Shown here piece after piece: positions 24,236-34,007 of a stretch of 41,212 nucleotides of DNA. Every line of letters starts with the position of its first letter. Position 1 is the stretch's first letter. The translations under genes and the position numbers were made by a program. Origin of the DNA: Crocinitomicaceae bacterium (lineage in GTDB: Bacteria > Bacteroidota > Bacteroidia > Flavobacteriales_D > Sanyastnellaceae). The stretch covers positions 1 through 41,212 of the forward strand of contig PBMY01000028.1 in NCBI GenBank assembly GCA_002722795.1. The letters run 5' to 3'. The notes beneath the pieces are model-generated. The model was given only the letters and a program-made list of their open reading frames with translations, made no database searches and was not told where the DNA came from.

Positions 24236-26143
24236 CTAAGCCACACTTGAAATAAACAGTATATTTCCCTTTGCTAATATCACATTTGTATCAAGAAGAT
24301 GTCTGAGAGTTGAGCTAATCTTATCTCTGTGTCCTGCAGGAAAGCTTCTGATTAATTCATATGCATTAACTCCGTATTCAGGAATTCGCTCTTTGATTTT
24401 ACATGTTATTTCATCAACAAACAATGTGCAATTGTCACATTTTCCACATTGATATATTTCTGCTTCAGAGTCAAAATATTTTTCTAACTCAAATGATCTG
24501 CATTGGATCGAGTCAACATAATTGTATACGGCGTTTTGCTTATCCCTTAAATGTCTTACTCTTGACTTAGCTTCTTCAGTGTTTATTGTGACTTTAGATG
24601 CATTTATTCTAGCCATAGGCCAAACAATCTTTAGCTCACCATTATATGGTTTCCAATTAATTAAACCTGTAGCATCTAATGATGATAACGCATTTATCAA
24701 GTTGTCATTATCACATTGTAGCCTACTAGACCAAGCCCTAATATTTATCTCTATTTCTTGAGTAGGAGAAGTGCTAATTCTCATTAATTCATTAATTAGC
24801 TTAGACTTTAAATCTCCAATTTCATTTAGTATACGGTTTTTTCCTCCAAGCCAAACCACAGATCCATGTTCCGAGATGGAGTTGACAACTTCGATAAGCC
24901 CTTTCTTTTGTAAAACATTTAAGCTTGAATGAATAAGAGATATATTGATTTGAAGTGTTTCTTTCGCGTTTTCTAAAGAAAATAAAGTAGTATAATTGGG
25001 CTTATCTCCAATTGCTATTCTTCCTTGATTTGCTATGCTTTGGTAAACATTCTGAATGTCTTTAATAGATGGGAATTGAGATGAAAAAGCGTTAATATTC
25101 TTCTGTTTTAAATTATCGTCTATAAAAGCTATGCAATGAGATAGTTCTCCGTCTCTACCAGCTCTACCAACTTCTTGAGTGTACGCCTCTAAAGTTGTCG
25201 GTAAGTTGAAATGCAAAACCCACCTAACATCAGATTTATCAATGCCCATTCCAAAGGCTGAAGTACACGCCATGACTTTAGTCTTGCCTTTAATCCAATC
25301 CCTTTGTCTTCTCAGCTTTGTATTTGAACTCAACCCTGCATGAAACGATTCTGCATTAATGCCTGAAAATACTAGTCTTTCAGCAAACTTATCTGCAAGA
25401 GCTCTAGTTCTAACATACAGGAGTCCTGAACCCTCATTTGTTAATGTGTTTAATGTAATAGCTTCGTGTAAAATCTCAACCTCAGGGTCTCCCCATGAAC
25501 TTACTTGAAATGCAAGGTTTGGCCTCCTAGAAGAAGCAGTAAAAACCTCTACTTTTTCAAGCTTTAATTTCTCAATTATATCATCTAAAACATCTTTTGT
25601 AGCTGTTGCGGTATAAGCTCCCCATACTGCCTGTGGAAAGTGTTCTTTTAAGGAGGAAATTTTAGAATATTCGGGCCTAAAATCGTGACCCCATTCAGAA
25701 ATACAATGCGCTTCATCTACCACAATTGTTTGGACATCTAACCTTGAAATTCTAGCTTTAAACATGGGGTCTTCTAATCGCTCAGGACTCAAATAAAGGA
25801 AGTCCAATTTCCCTAGGCAGGCGTTTTCAAGTACTCTATCTATACCTGATCTACCAAGACTACTAGTTAAAGTTGCTGCTCTAGCGTTGTTTAACTTGAT
25901 TTGATGGGTTTGGTCTTCCATAAGAGCAATCAATGGAGAGATAACAAGACATAAACCTCCGCGAAATAATGCCGGAAGTTGGAAGCATAAACTTTTACCA
26001 GCTCCAGTAGGCATAAGCGCTATAGTGTTAGTACCAGAGGCAAGTGAGAAAACTGGAGCTTCTTGATTAGGGCGCAAGGAATTATAACCCCAATGTGATT
26101 GAAGAGTGTCAAGAAGTATTGTCTTTAAGTCAGAGTTCAGCAT
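24236..26143 (-). CDS. recQ: RecQ family ATP-dependent DNA helicase
   Basis: About 635 residues from the ATG at 26143 (a second ATG five codons upstream at 26158 is possible). RecQ motif 0 is seen in SHWGYNSLRPNQEAPV, Walker A in LMPTGAGKSLCFQLPAL (about 43-59), the DEAH box in VDEAHCISEWGHDFRPEY, and motif VI in FNLPTTLEAYTQEVGRAGRDGE. The RecQ-Ct region carries the zinc cysteines (one in IQCRSFELEKYF, then CGKCDNC) and a winged helix before it. No HRDC domain follows, so this is a shorter type of RecQ. It unwinds DNA 3' to 5' in recombination repair. It is head-to-head with tpiA with almost no space between the start codons. Confidence 0.94.
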   Translation of the reverse strand: MLNSDLKTILLDTLQSHWGYNSLRPNQEAPVFSLASGTNTIALMPTGAGKSLCFQLPALFRGGLCLVISPLIALMEDQTHQIKLNNARAATLTSSLGRSGIDRVLENACLGKLDFLYLSPERLEDPMFKARISRLDVQTIVVDEAHCISEWGHDFRPEYSKISSLKEHFPQAVWGAYTATATKDVLDDIIEKLKLEKVEVFTASSRRPNLAFQVSSWGDPEVEILHEAITLNTLTNEGSGLLYVRTRALADKFAERLVFSGINAESFHAGLSSNTKLRRQRDWIKGKTKVMACTSAFGMGIDKSDVRWVLHFNLPTTLEAYTQEVGRAGRDGELSHCIAFIDDNLKQKNINAFSSQFPSIKDIQNVYQSIANQGRIAIGDKPNYTTLFSLENAKETLQINISLIHSSLNVLQKKGLIEVVNSISEHGSVVWLGGKNRILNEIGDLKSKLINELMRISTSPTQEIEINIRAWSSRLQCDNDNLINALSSLDATGLINWKPYNGELKIVWPMARINASKVTINTEEAKSRVRHLRDKQNAVYNYVDSIQCRSFELEKYFDSEAEIYQCGKCDNCTLFVDEITCKIKERIPEYGVNAYELIRSFPAGHRDKISSTLRHLLDTNVILAKGNILFISSVA

Positions 26144-26160
26144 CTTTGTATAAACCAAAT

Positions 26161-26919
26161 ATGATGAGGAACATAGTAGCTGGAAACTGGAAAAGCAACA
26201 AATCTATTAACGAGTCTCGTGAGTGGATGAACGAAATGAGTGAATTAGCATCTGAATTACCATCAGATGTGAGAGTAATGGTCGCGCCACCAACTCCTTA
26301 TTTAGCTGCATTAGCAGAGTCTAAACCCTCAAATGTAATCCTTGCTTCTCAAAACGTAAGCGCCACTAATACAGGAGCTTATACCGGTGAGTACACTGCA
26401 GAAATGCTTGTATCGTGTGGGGTTAGTTTTGCCTTAATCGGCCATTCAGAAAGAAGAGAATACTATGGAGATTCAGATTCTGTTGTGGTGGAAAAGATTT
26501 CTAGATGTGTTGAGGCTGGATTGGGTGTAGTACTATGTTGTGGTGAACAACTTGAAATTAGAAAAGCTGGAACTCATGAAGATATGATTTCTGCACAACT
26601 TAACTATGCATTAAATGGGATAACTGATGTAGATCCACTGAATTTTGTGATAGCATATGAACCGATTTGGGCTATTGGAACAGGATTGACAGCTTCAGCA
26701 GAACAAGCAGGAGAGATGCATACATTTATTAGAAAGTTACTAGGTGAAAAGTTTGGTTCTTATAGAGCAGGCCAAATCTCAATTCTCTACGGAGGTAGCT
26801 GTAAACCTTCAAATGCATCAGAATTATTTGCTAATGAAGATGTTGACGGAGGATTAATTGGTGGAGCTTCACTAAATACAGCTGACTTTATTAAAATTAT
26901 TATTGCAGCAGGTGAGTAG
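26161..26919 (+). CDS. tpiA: Triosephosphate isomerase
   Basis: A 252-residue TIM barrel from the ATG at 26161 (ATGATGAGG; the second ATG is also possible). The open frame extends upstream to 26095, but that part is antisense to recQ and carries no family sequence. Catalytic and signature residues are intact: AGNWKSNKS with the active lysine, IGHSERREYYGD with the histidine, VIAYEPIWAIGTG with the glutamate and loop 6, and LYGGSCKPSNA with the phosphate-binding loop. It interconverts dihydroxyacetone phosphate and glyceraldehyde 3-phosphate. It is followed by prmA with an 8-bp overlap and probably leads that operon. Confidence 0.97.
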   Translation: MMRNIVAGNWKSNKSINESREWMNEMSELASELPSDVRVMVAPPTPYLAALAESKPSNVILASQNVSATNTGAYTGEYTAEMLVSCGVSFALIGHSERREYYGDSDSVVVEKISRCVEAGLGVVLCCGEQLEIRKAGTHEDMISAQLNYALNGITDVDPLNFVIAYEPIWAIGTGLTASAEQAGEMHTFIRKLLGEKFGSYRAGQISILYGGSCKPSNASELFANEDVDGGLIGGASLNTADFIKIIIAAGE

Positions 26920-27790
26920 GGAATTCATAAGAGAGGACTACCTGAGGTTAGATATTGAATTTACTCCTCTACTACCAGCAAGAGAGGTTGCAATTGCATA
27001 CTTATCAGAGCTTAAATTTGAAGTTTTTGAATCTACTGAAAAGGGTTTGATAGCTCATATTGCAGCCAACAAAATTGATAGTGTTGAATTGCAATTTGTT
27101 AAGACTCAACTTGAGAGTATTGCAAATGACATGACTTGGACTGAATCAAAAGTAAAGACTGAGAATTGGAATGCAAAGTGGGAGGAGTATTACGAGCCAG
27201 TAAACGTTGACGATTTGGCCTTATTAAGAGCCCCATTTCATACCCCACTAAATTCTGGATTGGACGTCGTAATTAAACCAAACATGTCATTTGGTACAGG
27301 TCATCACGATACTACATGGATGATGATTAGGTCTCTTTTAGATTTAAATGTTAATGGTTCTAAAGTTTTGGATATGGGGTGTGGTACAGGAGTACTCGCA
27401 ATTGCAGCTCATAAATTGGGTGCATTAAGTGTTTTAGCCATAGATATTGAGGATGGAGCGGTTCGAAATACAATAGAAAATGCTTCATTAAATTCGATTG
27501 AAATATCAAATGACTTTATTGTCGATTGTGGGACTTCAGAGTTACTTACGACTAAGCATTTTGATCTAAATCAAATCATACTTGCAAACATTAATCGAAA
27601 TGTTTTAATGGCTGATATGACAAGTTATAACAGTGTTCTTGAACCAGGCGGAACTATTGTTTTTTCAGGCTTTTTCACTGTAGACGTGCCGTTTATGAAG
27701 GAGCACATTGAGGGGATGGGATGGACGATTGATAATGTGCTTGAAAGAAACGGATGGGCGTGTATTATTTGTGGGAAAACTGCAAATTAG
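26912..27790 (+). CDS. prmA: Ribosomal protein L11 methyltransferase
   Basis: About 292 residues if it starts at the GTG at 26912, which makes a GTGAGTAG overlap with the tpiA stop; a TTG at 26903 is the other candidate and no ATG is available nearby. The N-terminal domain (LRLDIEFTPLLPAREVAIAYLSELKFEVFE) resembles the L11-binding domain. Then come NMSFGTGHHDTTWMM, the SAM motif KVLDMGCGTGVLAIAAHKLGA, the acidic AIDIED and LANINRNVL, which is the usual PrmA order. It trimethylates L11 in well-studied bacteria. It sits between tpiA and the giant secreted protein gene (41 bp gap). Confidence 0.93.
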   Translation: MSREFIREDYLRLDIEFTPLLPAREVAIAYLSELKFEVFESTEKGLIAHIAANKIDSVELQFVKTQLESIANDMTWTESKVKTENWNAKWEEYYEPVNVDDLALLRAPFHTPLNSGLDVVIKPNMSFGTGHHDTTWMMIRSLLDLNVNGSKVLDMGCGTGVLAIAAHKLGALSVLAIDIEDGAVRNTIENASLNSIEISNDFIVDCGTSELLTTKHFDLNQIILANINRNVLMADMTSYNSVLEPGGTIVFSGFFTVDVPFMKEHIEGMGWTIDNVLERNGWACIICGKTAN

Positions 27791-27831
27791 AATCTTAAAA
27801 CCTGCTTAATTACACCATAACTTAGGACTTA

Positions 27832-30800
27832 ATGCGTAGAGTCCTATTTATAGTTTTTTATCTTTGGTTTACAGGTGTTTTAGCCCAAACCGAATTGCCC
27901 TCTGTAAGTGATTTTTTAAGAGATGTAGAATCAGATTTAGCCAAAGGACTACCTGAGCAAGCCAAATGGTTTTCAAACGAGTTTTCTGCTGCTTTTAAAT
28001 CAGCTCCAGATTCTGTTCAGGACACAGTAATATTAACGGTATTAAAGCTAAACGAAACTAATGTCAAGACATCCACTGGTGTTTTTGGCTATTTGTCTGG
28101 CGTTAATGCATTTTTCAACTCTGATTCCCTTGACCTTAATTTATGGAGTGGTTGGCACGAGTCAATTTTAGCTCTTAACAGCAACAGGAGGTGGTATAAA
28201 AAGTTAGATTCTTACTTAGAACTGTCTGAAAAACTCATTTCATCTAAAATCATATCAGATTCACGTGCATCTCGTTGGCAATTTGCATCCGGCCAAATGA
28301 AAATTGGAGTCGATTCTTTGCCTTATGTCCAAATAAAAAATGGAACATTAATCTGTTATGCAAAAGGAGATAGCGCAACTATTCGTGGGACATCAGGAAG
28401 GTTTATTCCAACTGCTGGCAAATGGTATGGAGAAGGTGGAAATGTTCATTGGGAGGGCACAACCTTCAATGATTCAACTCAATTTGCTGTACTATCAAAT
28501 TATAAAATCAAGCTTAGTGGCAGCTCTTTTAAATGTGGTCTAGTTGAATTTCATACTGAACTGTTTGATAAAGTTTTAGTAGGTGATTTAACCTTCAAAG
28601 TCCAAAACATAAAATCACCTGCCGATAGAATATATCCAAGGTTTGAATCTGATTCTGAAATGCTATATTTAGAAGACTTTTTTCCAGGCTTCGATTTTGA
28701 AGGTGGAATAGTAGTTAAAGGTTCTAGGCTAGATGGAACAGGTGTGGAAGATGAAAAAGGATATTTGAAGATATATCAGGATGATACGTTATTCATTAAA
28801 TGCTCACTAGATGAGATTATGTTTAGGAATGATGGGTTTGGCTCCATAAACTCAGAATTAGCCATATACCTTGGAAAAGACAGCATCTATCATCCAGGAT
28901 TAAGTGTTAGATACGATAGACCCACAAATAAGATTATGTTCATTAGAACTGAGGAAGGTATAGGAATGCAGGCTTTCGAAGATTCTTATCACAAAATTGA
29001 ATTTCAAGTAGAAGCCATTACATGGAATGTTGGAGATCCTACAATTAAACTAGGATCTCTATTGCTTTCTGGAAGAGGAATAGGGCTGTTTAGATCAGTA
29101 TCCAATTTTGATAAGCGCTCATATGATAATATGATGGGTATTGCTTCAATTCATCCATTGTCAGAATTGAAGAATTTCATGAAAAACAAACCTTCAACGA
29201 GCTTTTATGTAAGTGAATATGCATATCATTTAAGACTTAATGAGGCTACAGTTAAGTTGATGTTAATTGATTTGGCTTTGCAGGGATATGTGAGCTATAA
29301 TGAAGATGAGGGGTGGTGTGAGTGGTTACCTAAAGCAGACAATCATCTTAAATGCAATAAAGGTAGATCTGATTACGACGTTATTGCTTTTAGATCTGAA
29401 GTTGGGGATGGAGCAAATGCTGAATTAGAGCTTAAGTCAATGGTTTTAGATATAGAGGGAATACAGCCATTTAAAGTCAGTGAAGAACAGGAAGTAATAA
29501 TCAGTCCTAAGGATGGCAAAATAAAAATGTCTGAAGATCGAGATTTCGCATTCTCAGGTGATGTGCAAGCTGGAAAATTTGAATTTAAAGGAAGTAAGTT
29601 TGAGTTTGATTATTCATCATTTCAGATCAATTTAAATGCTGTTGAGAAGATGCACATTAGAGCTGAAATTGAAGGTGAGTATAATTATTCAGGAAGGCCA
29701 AAAACTCGCTTAATCAGAAACACAATTGATGGAATAACAGGTACTCTTCAAATTGACGACCCGTCTAATAGGTCTGGATGGAGATCTAACTTATACCCAC
29801 ACTATCCAATGCTCACAAGTACTGGTCCTTCATTTGTCTATTACGACAATTATTCTATACATAAAGGAGCATATCATAGAAATAGATTCAGATATGCTTT
29901 AGATCCATTTGAAATAGATTCTCTTGACAATTTTTTAAAGGATAATGTGAGATTTTCTGGTGAGTTAATTGCAGGTGGTATTATTCCTGATTTGGATGTT
30001 GATCTTAGGTTAATGGATGATTTTTCATTGGGAATTGAGTCTTCAAGTCCGCCTGAGGGTTATGCTCTTTATAGAGGTTTGGGCACAATTACTGCCGATG
30101 TTAAGCTCAATATGGATGGTCTTCAAGGTACTGGTGTGATTGATTATCTATCATCTCACATTACTGGAAATGACATGGTGTTAGTTCCCGACTCCTCCTT
30201 TGGAGTTACTACCTCCTATGTAAATGAAGCAATCTGGGATCATGTGCCAACAGTAGAAGCACAGGTAGTTGAATTTGCTCTGCATTCTGACGTTGAAATG
30301 TTAGATGTGAGATATAATCAGGAAAAGCTTAAATGTTTTGGAGAGGATGCGGATTTAATGGGTTCAATTCACTTGAATAAAGAGGGAATGACAGCAGATG
30401 GAGAATTTGAATTTGATGATGCTCGCTTAAGTTCCGACTTATTCTATTTAAAAGAAAGAGGTATGAATGTTGATACTGCAGATTTTGAAATCATTGGACA
30501 CGACTTAAACGCCTTAGCATTTAAAACCCAAAACGTTCAAGCTGATATTGATTTTGACCAAAGAATAGGAGATTTTGTATCTCACGCAGGTGTAACCCAA
30601 ATCGAATTACCAGCAATAAGGTACTTCTGTACAATGGATAAGTTTAGGTGGTTTATGGATCTTGACCAAATCCAACTTGAAAACACTCTTGCAGCTTTTA
30701 ATAACGAAAATTTTGTCTCTTCACATCCTGATCAGGATTCACTTTCATTTGCAAGTGCTAGAGCACTATATAAGGTCGACGCAGCAGTCGTAGAATGTCA

Positions 30801-32226
30801 TGATGTTCCTTTAATAAATGTTGCTGACTGTGAAGTAATTCCAGATACTGGATACCTTGTTGTTAGAAGAGATGCGCAAATGGATCCGCTTTTTAAAGCT
30901 CAAATAATTACAAATAGAGATACTCGATATCACAGACTATATGACGCTACTGTGCATGTCAAGGGTAAATACGAGTATAGCGGTAATGCACAATACATTT
31001 ATAAAGATGTTAATGAAGTAGAGTGGCCTATCTACTTTGATATAGTAGAGGTTGATTCAGTTAGAAAAACAGTAGCCCAAGCAAAAGTTCCAATTTCTCA
31101 AGAGTTCTATTTAGATCCTTATTTTGAATTTACTGGTAATGTTAAGCTGATAGGGGAAAGAAAAAATTTAGAGTTTGATGGTGGTACTAGACTAGCAATT
31201 AATTGTTCTGACTTTGAAAGGGAATGGATTGAATTTAGTACAGTGATAGATCCGGCAGATATCAAGATTCCAATTGAAGATTTGATTATTGAAAAGGGTA
31301 AAGCACACCTTGATGCAGGTATTATGTTAAGCGATGATGCACCATTTAAAGCATATCCGCTATTCTTTACAAAAAAGCCAGATAGGGGAGATATTCCGAT
31401 TTTCAATCCTGAAGGTAATTTGAGGTTCGATAAGAAGAACAGTAGATATGTTGTTAGTACCGACTCAAAATTTAAAAAGCCAAAATCTCCCGGAGCTCTA
31501 ACTGAATTACCCGAATCTGGATGTGGAGTTTATTCATCCGGAAAGACTACTCTGCCTTTTGATTTTAACATTATAGAACATCATTTTATAGGCGATGCTT
31601 GGGTTACTGAATTTGGCAGGATTGAAATGAGAGGATCTATTCCCTTGAATTTATACATGAATGATAAACTCGTTGATTATCTAGCTACTCAGCTTAAAAA
31701 CGCTTCTTCTGCACAACCAATAGATGTTAGTTATAATTATGAATATGCCGTAACTGAGCTTGCTGGTGAAGAGGAGGCCTCAAAGGCTATGGACGCTTTA
31801 ACTAAGGACGGTTATTTCAAAAAGATGCCTGAAGAGATTAGAAGTACCATAGTTCTTACAGATCTTAAATTCAAATACGACGATTATGAAGACTCATTTA
31901 TTTCTGAATCTAGAATTGGTATAGCTACAGTAGACGATAAATCAATTTTCCGATCTATTCCCGGGAGAGTGGAGCTTGAGAGAAATAGGGGGAGGGATAT
32001 TCTGAAGGTCTATTTCCATATAAGTGAGAACCATTGGTACTATTTTGAGTATGATACGTATTTTAAGTTTGAGACGAGTGATTTATCCTTTGTTGAAATA
32101 TGGAATAAACTAAAACCCAAACAAAAGCTACTCATCAACCCTGATTCAGAAAAAAGCCTTAAAATGCAGATTTCAAGAATGGGTTTACGAGAAAACTTTG
32201 TAGACAGATTTAGAGATTTTGAATAA
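27832..32226 (+). CDS. Giant secreted protein of unknown function (1464 residues)
   Basis: The protein opens with a signal peptide (MRRVLFIVFYLWFTGVLAQ). Residues 20-140 look helical. Most of the rest is repetitive beta-rich sequence in which short strands alternate with glycine turns (for example GLGTITADVKLNMDGLQGTGVIDY, about 750-775), loosely like AsmA/TamB or other long beta-helical envelope proteins; this is only a visual resemblance. A stretch at about 450-515 (PSTSFYVSEYAYHLRLNEAT to GYVSYNEDEGWCEW) looks helical and winged-helix-like, unusual in such a protein. There is no T9SS tail and no transmembrane segment at the end, so it may be periplasmic or attached to the outer membrane. 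It follows prmA by 41 bp. No catalytic motif was recognised. Confidence 0.75.
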   Translation: MRRVLFIVFYLWFTGVLAQTELPSVSDFLRDVESDLAKGLPEQAKWFSNEFSAAFKSAPDSVQDTVILTVLKLNETNVKTSTGVFGYLSGVNAFFNSDSLDLNLWSGWHESILALNSNRRWYKKLDSYLELSEKLISSKIISDSRASRWQFASGQMKIGVDSLPYVQIKNGTLICYAKGDSATIRGTSGRFIPTAGKWYGEGGNVHWEGTTFNDSTQFAVLSNYKIKLSGSSFKCGLVEFHTELFDKVLVGDLTFKVQNIKSPADRIYPRFESDSEMLYLEDFFPGFDFEGGIVVKGSRLDGTGVEDEKGYLKIYQDDTLFIKCSLDEIMFRNDGFGSINSELAIYLGKDSIYHPGLSVRYDRPTNKIMFIRTEEGIGMQAFEDSYHKIEFQVEAITWNVGDPTIKLGSLLLSGRGIGLFRSVSNFDKRSYDNMMGIASIHPLSELKNFMKNKPSTSFYVSEYAYHLRLNEATVKLMLIDLALQGYVSYNEDEGWCEWLPKADNHLKCNKGRSDYDVIAFRSEVGDGANAELELKSMVLDIEGIQPFKVSEEQEVIISPKDGKIKMSEDRDFAFSGDVQAGKFEFKGSKFEFDYSSFQINLNAVEKMHIRAEIEGEYNYSGRPKTRLIRNTIDGITGTLQIDDPSNRSGWRSNLYPHYPMLTSTGPSFVYYDNYSIHKGAYHRNRFRYALDPFEIDSLDNFLKDNVRFSGELIAGGIIPDLDVDLRLMDDFSLGIESSSPPEGYALYRGLGTITADVKLNMDGLQGTGVIDYLSSHITGNDMVLVPDSSFGVTTSYVNEAIWDHVPTVEAQVVEFALHSDVEMLDVRYNQEKLKCFGEDADLMGSIHLNKEGMTADGEFEFDDARLSSDLFYLKERGMNVDTADFEIIGHDLNALAFKTQNVQADIDFDQRIGDFVSHAGVTQIELPAIRYFCTMDKFRWFMDLDQIQLENTLAAFNNENFVSSHPDQDSLSFASARALYKVDAAVVECHDVPLINVADCEVIPDTGYLVVRRDAQMDPLFKAQIITNRDTRYHRLYDATVHVKGKYEYSGNAQYIYKDVNEVEWPIYFDIVEVDSVRKTVAQAKVPISQEFYLDPYFEFTGNVKLIGERKNLEFDGGTRLAINCSDFEREWIEFSTVIDPADIKIPIEDLIIEKGKAHLDAGIMLSDDAPFKAYPLFFTKKPDRGDIPIFNPEGNLRFDKKNSRYVVSTDSKFKKPKSPGALTELPESGCGVYSSGKTTLPFDFNIIEHHFIGDAWVTEFGRIEMRGSIPLNLYMNDKLVDYLATQLKNASSAQPIDVSYNYEYAVTELAGEEEASKAMDALTKDGYFKKMPEEIRSTIVLTDLKFKYDDYEDSFISESRIGIATVDDKSIFRSIPGRVELERNRGRDILKVYFHISENHWYYFEYDTYFKFETSDLSFVEIWNKLKPKQKLLINPDSEKSLKMQISRMGLRENFVDRFRDFE

Positions 32227-32317
32227 AGCGTTAATTAAAATGATTTTTCAATTAGGTGAATTAAATTTAGCAATAAGACTGCAATAGTAATGGAAATCAG
32301 GTATTTTTAATTAAAAT

Positions 32318-33295
32318 ATGAATCAACAACTTGAAACAGACTTAACAAGAATGCTTGGAGTTAAGTACCCAATTATACAAGCTCCTATGTTTTTAGTTTC
32401 AAACACTAAAATGGTAATCGAAGCTTGTAATTGTGGGATTACAGGATGTATCCCGGCCATGAATTACAGAACAATTACCGATCTTAGGAATGCCATAAAT
32501 TACCTTAAAAAAAATTGTGATGGACCAGTTGGAATCAACTTAATAGTAAATAAATTTAATAGTAAATTAACACAACAACTTTCAACTTGTCTTAAAGAAG
32601 GAGTCGATTATATAATTACATCTTTAGGGAATCCTAAATCTACTATTGACGCTTGTAAACCACTCGGTGTTAAAGTTTTTTGTGATGTTACTAATTTAGA
32701 ATACGCAAAGAAAGTTGAATCCTTTGGTGCTGATGCTATTATTGCTGTCAATAATAAAGCGGGTGGTCATTTAGGGAGTATGGATCCCGAAAGTCTTATT
32801 CCTTTATTAGTTAGAAACTGTTCTATCCCGATTATTTCTGCTGGCGGTGTTGCAAATGGATTTGATTTAAAAAAAATTCTGAGCTTAGGTGCATGTGGAG
32901 TATCAATAGGAACGCCATTCATTGCAACACATGAAGCAGATATATCACAAGACTACAAACAAGCAATAGTTGATTATTCTTCCAAAGATATAGTAGTGAC
33001 AGACAGAATTAGTGGATCAAATTGCACGATAATTAACACACCTTACGTAAAAACATTATCCCTAAGAGCATCTAGGATTGAAAAATTTTTTTTCAAAAAT
33101 AAATATTTTAAAAAATACTTTAGAGCTTTCAGATGGCTTAAAGGCACTAAAATATTTAAACAATCTGCACTTGAAGTGACTTACAAAACAGTTTGGTGTG
33201 CAGGGCCATCGTTAGAAGGTGTTAAATCAATTAGATCTGTTTCACAGGTTGTTTCTGATTTCCTAGATCCTTTTATGCTGAATAATTATAAGTAA
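32318..33295 (+). CDS. Nitronate monooxygenase family FMN enzyme
   Basis: A 325-residue TIM-barrel flavoprotein of the 2-nitropropane dioxygenase group. KYPIIQAPMFLVSNTKMV (16-33) is the family's opening, GPVGINLIVN (69-78) follows, NKAGGHLGSM (146-155) carries the histidine that acts as base in characterised members, ISAGGVANG (173-181) and GVSIGTPFIAT (194-204) bind the FMN phosphate. There is no signal peptide. Family members oxidise nitronates to carbonyl compounds, but many homologues have other or unknown substrates, so the exact reaction is uncertain. The gene is convergent with plsC (4 bp between stops) and is preceded by a 91-bp gap with no clear promoter. Confidence 0.88.
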   Translation: MNQQLETDLTRMLGVKYPIIQAPMFLVSNTKMVIEACNCGITGCIPAMNYRTITDLRNAINYLKKNCDGPVGINLIVNKFNSKLTQQLSTCLKEGVDYIITSLGNPKSTIDACKPLGVKVFCDVTNLEYAKKVESFGADAIIAVNNKAGGHLGSMDPESLIPLLVRNCSIPIISAGGVANGFDLKKILSLGACGVSIGTPFIATHEADISQDYKQAIVDYSSKDIVVTDRISGSNCTIINTPYVKTLSLRASRIEKFFFKNKYFKKYFRAFRWLKGTKIFKQSALEVTYKTVWCAGPSLEGVKSIRSVSQVVSDFLDPFMLNNYK

Positions 33296-33299
33296 CCTT

Positions 33300-34007
33300 T
33301 CAATTTTTATCTCTAAGCTCACATATAGTATTGTAAGTTTTTGTTCTTAAATCTTTAACATTGTTTGACCAAATAGGATCCCCAAACCTGACGATAATAG
33401 GGTCTTTAAATCGTTTAATTGAAAAATCACTAGAAGGTAATCTTTTATGTGTGCCTCCAATGTAAACTGTAATGATTGGTGCCTCAGCTTGAACAGCTAA
33501 ATGAAAACCACCCTTTTTAAATGGCTGAATATTACCATCTTTAGATCTAGTACCCTCAGGATATACAACAACTGATCTTCCATCTTTTACAGTCTTAACA
33601 AGCGTACTAATTGCTTTCAAAGTTGATTGTTGGTTTCCTCTTTCAACAAACACGGTCCCAACTCTCGCATTTGCAGATCCAAGAAATGGAATTTTCCTAA
33701 TACTTGCTTTGGCTAAAAAAACTATAGGAGTTGGGGATGCTACAAAGCAAGCTGTTATATCCAAACTGCTAGAGTGGTTCGCCATAAGAATAGCACCTTT
33801 GTTTGAATCAAACAACTCTTGAGATTTGTTACTTATTTCAACTGTAATAGACGCTCCAATTAACCATTTCAGCATTGGTTTAGACCAAAACCTTTGTGCA
33901 TATTGTCTAAGTACAAAATCAGAGCTTTTTGGAAAAAAAAACAATGTTACAACTGCTAAAAAGCACCAAAATGCTGAATAAAATATACAGATTATACTTC
34001 TAATCAT
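33300..34007 (-). CDS. plsC: 1-acyl-sn-glycerol-3-phosphate acyltransferase
   Basis: A 235-residue membrane-bound acyltransferase. A hydrophobic N-terminal segment (IICIFYSAFWCFLAVVTLFFF) anchors it to the inner membrane. The catalytic HX4D motif is NHSSSLD (77-83), the acceptor-binding motif is VYPEGTRS (148-155), and VGTVFVERG lies between them, all as in PlsC. It adds the second acyl chain to lysophosphatidic acid in phospholipid synthesis; acylation of another lyso-lipid is possible because Bacteroidota often carry several paralogues. Its ATG overlaps the stop of the pseudouridine synthase gene by 4 bp. Confidence 0.92.
   Translation of the reverse strand: MIRSIICIFYSAFWCFLAVVTLFFFPKSSDFVLRQYAQRFWSKPMLKWLIGASITVEISNKSQELFDSNKGAILMANHSSSLDITACFVASPTPIVFLAKASIRKIPFLGSANARVGTVFVERGNQQSTLKAISTLVKTVKDGRSVVVYPEGTRSKDGNIQPFKKGGFHLAVQAEAPIITVYIGGTHKRLPSSDFSIKRFKDPIIVRFGDPIWSNNVKDLRTKTYNTICELRDKN

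Noticed and set aside
26095-26160. Upstream extension of tpiA
   Set aside because: The segment is antisense to the recQ start and lacks TIM sequence; the family start is MRNIVAGNWK.
27818-27825. TAACTTAG before the giant gene as a promoter
   Set aside because: It is six bases from the ATG and has a mismatch; the gene more likely belongs to the tpiA-prmA transcript.
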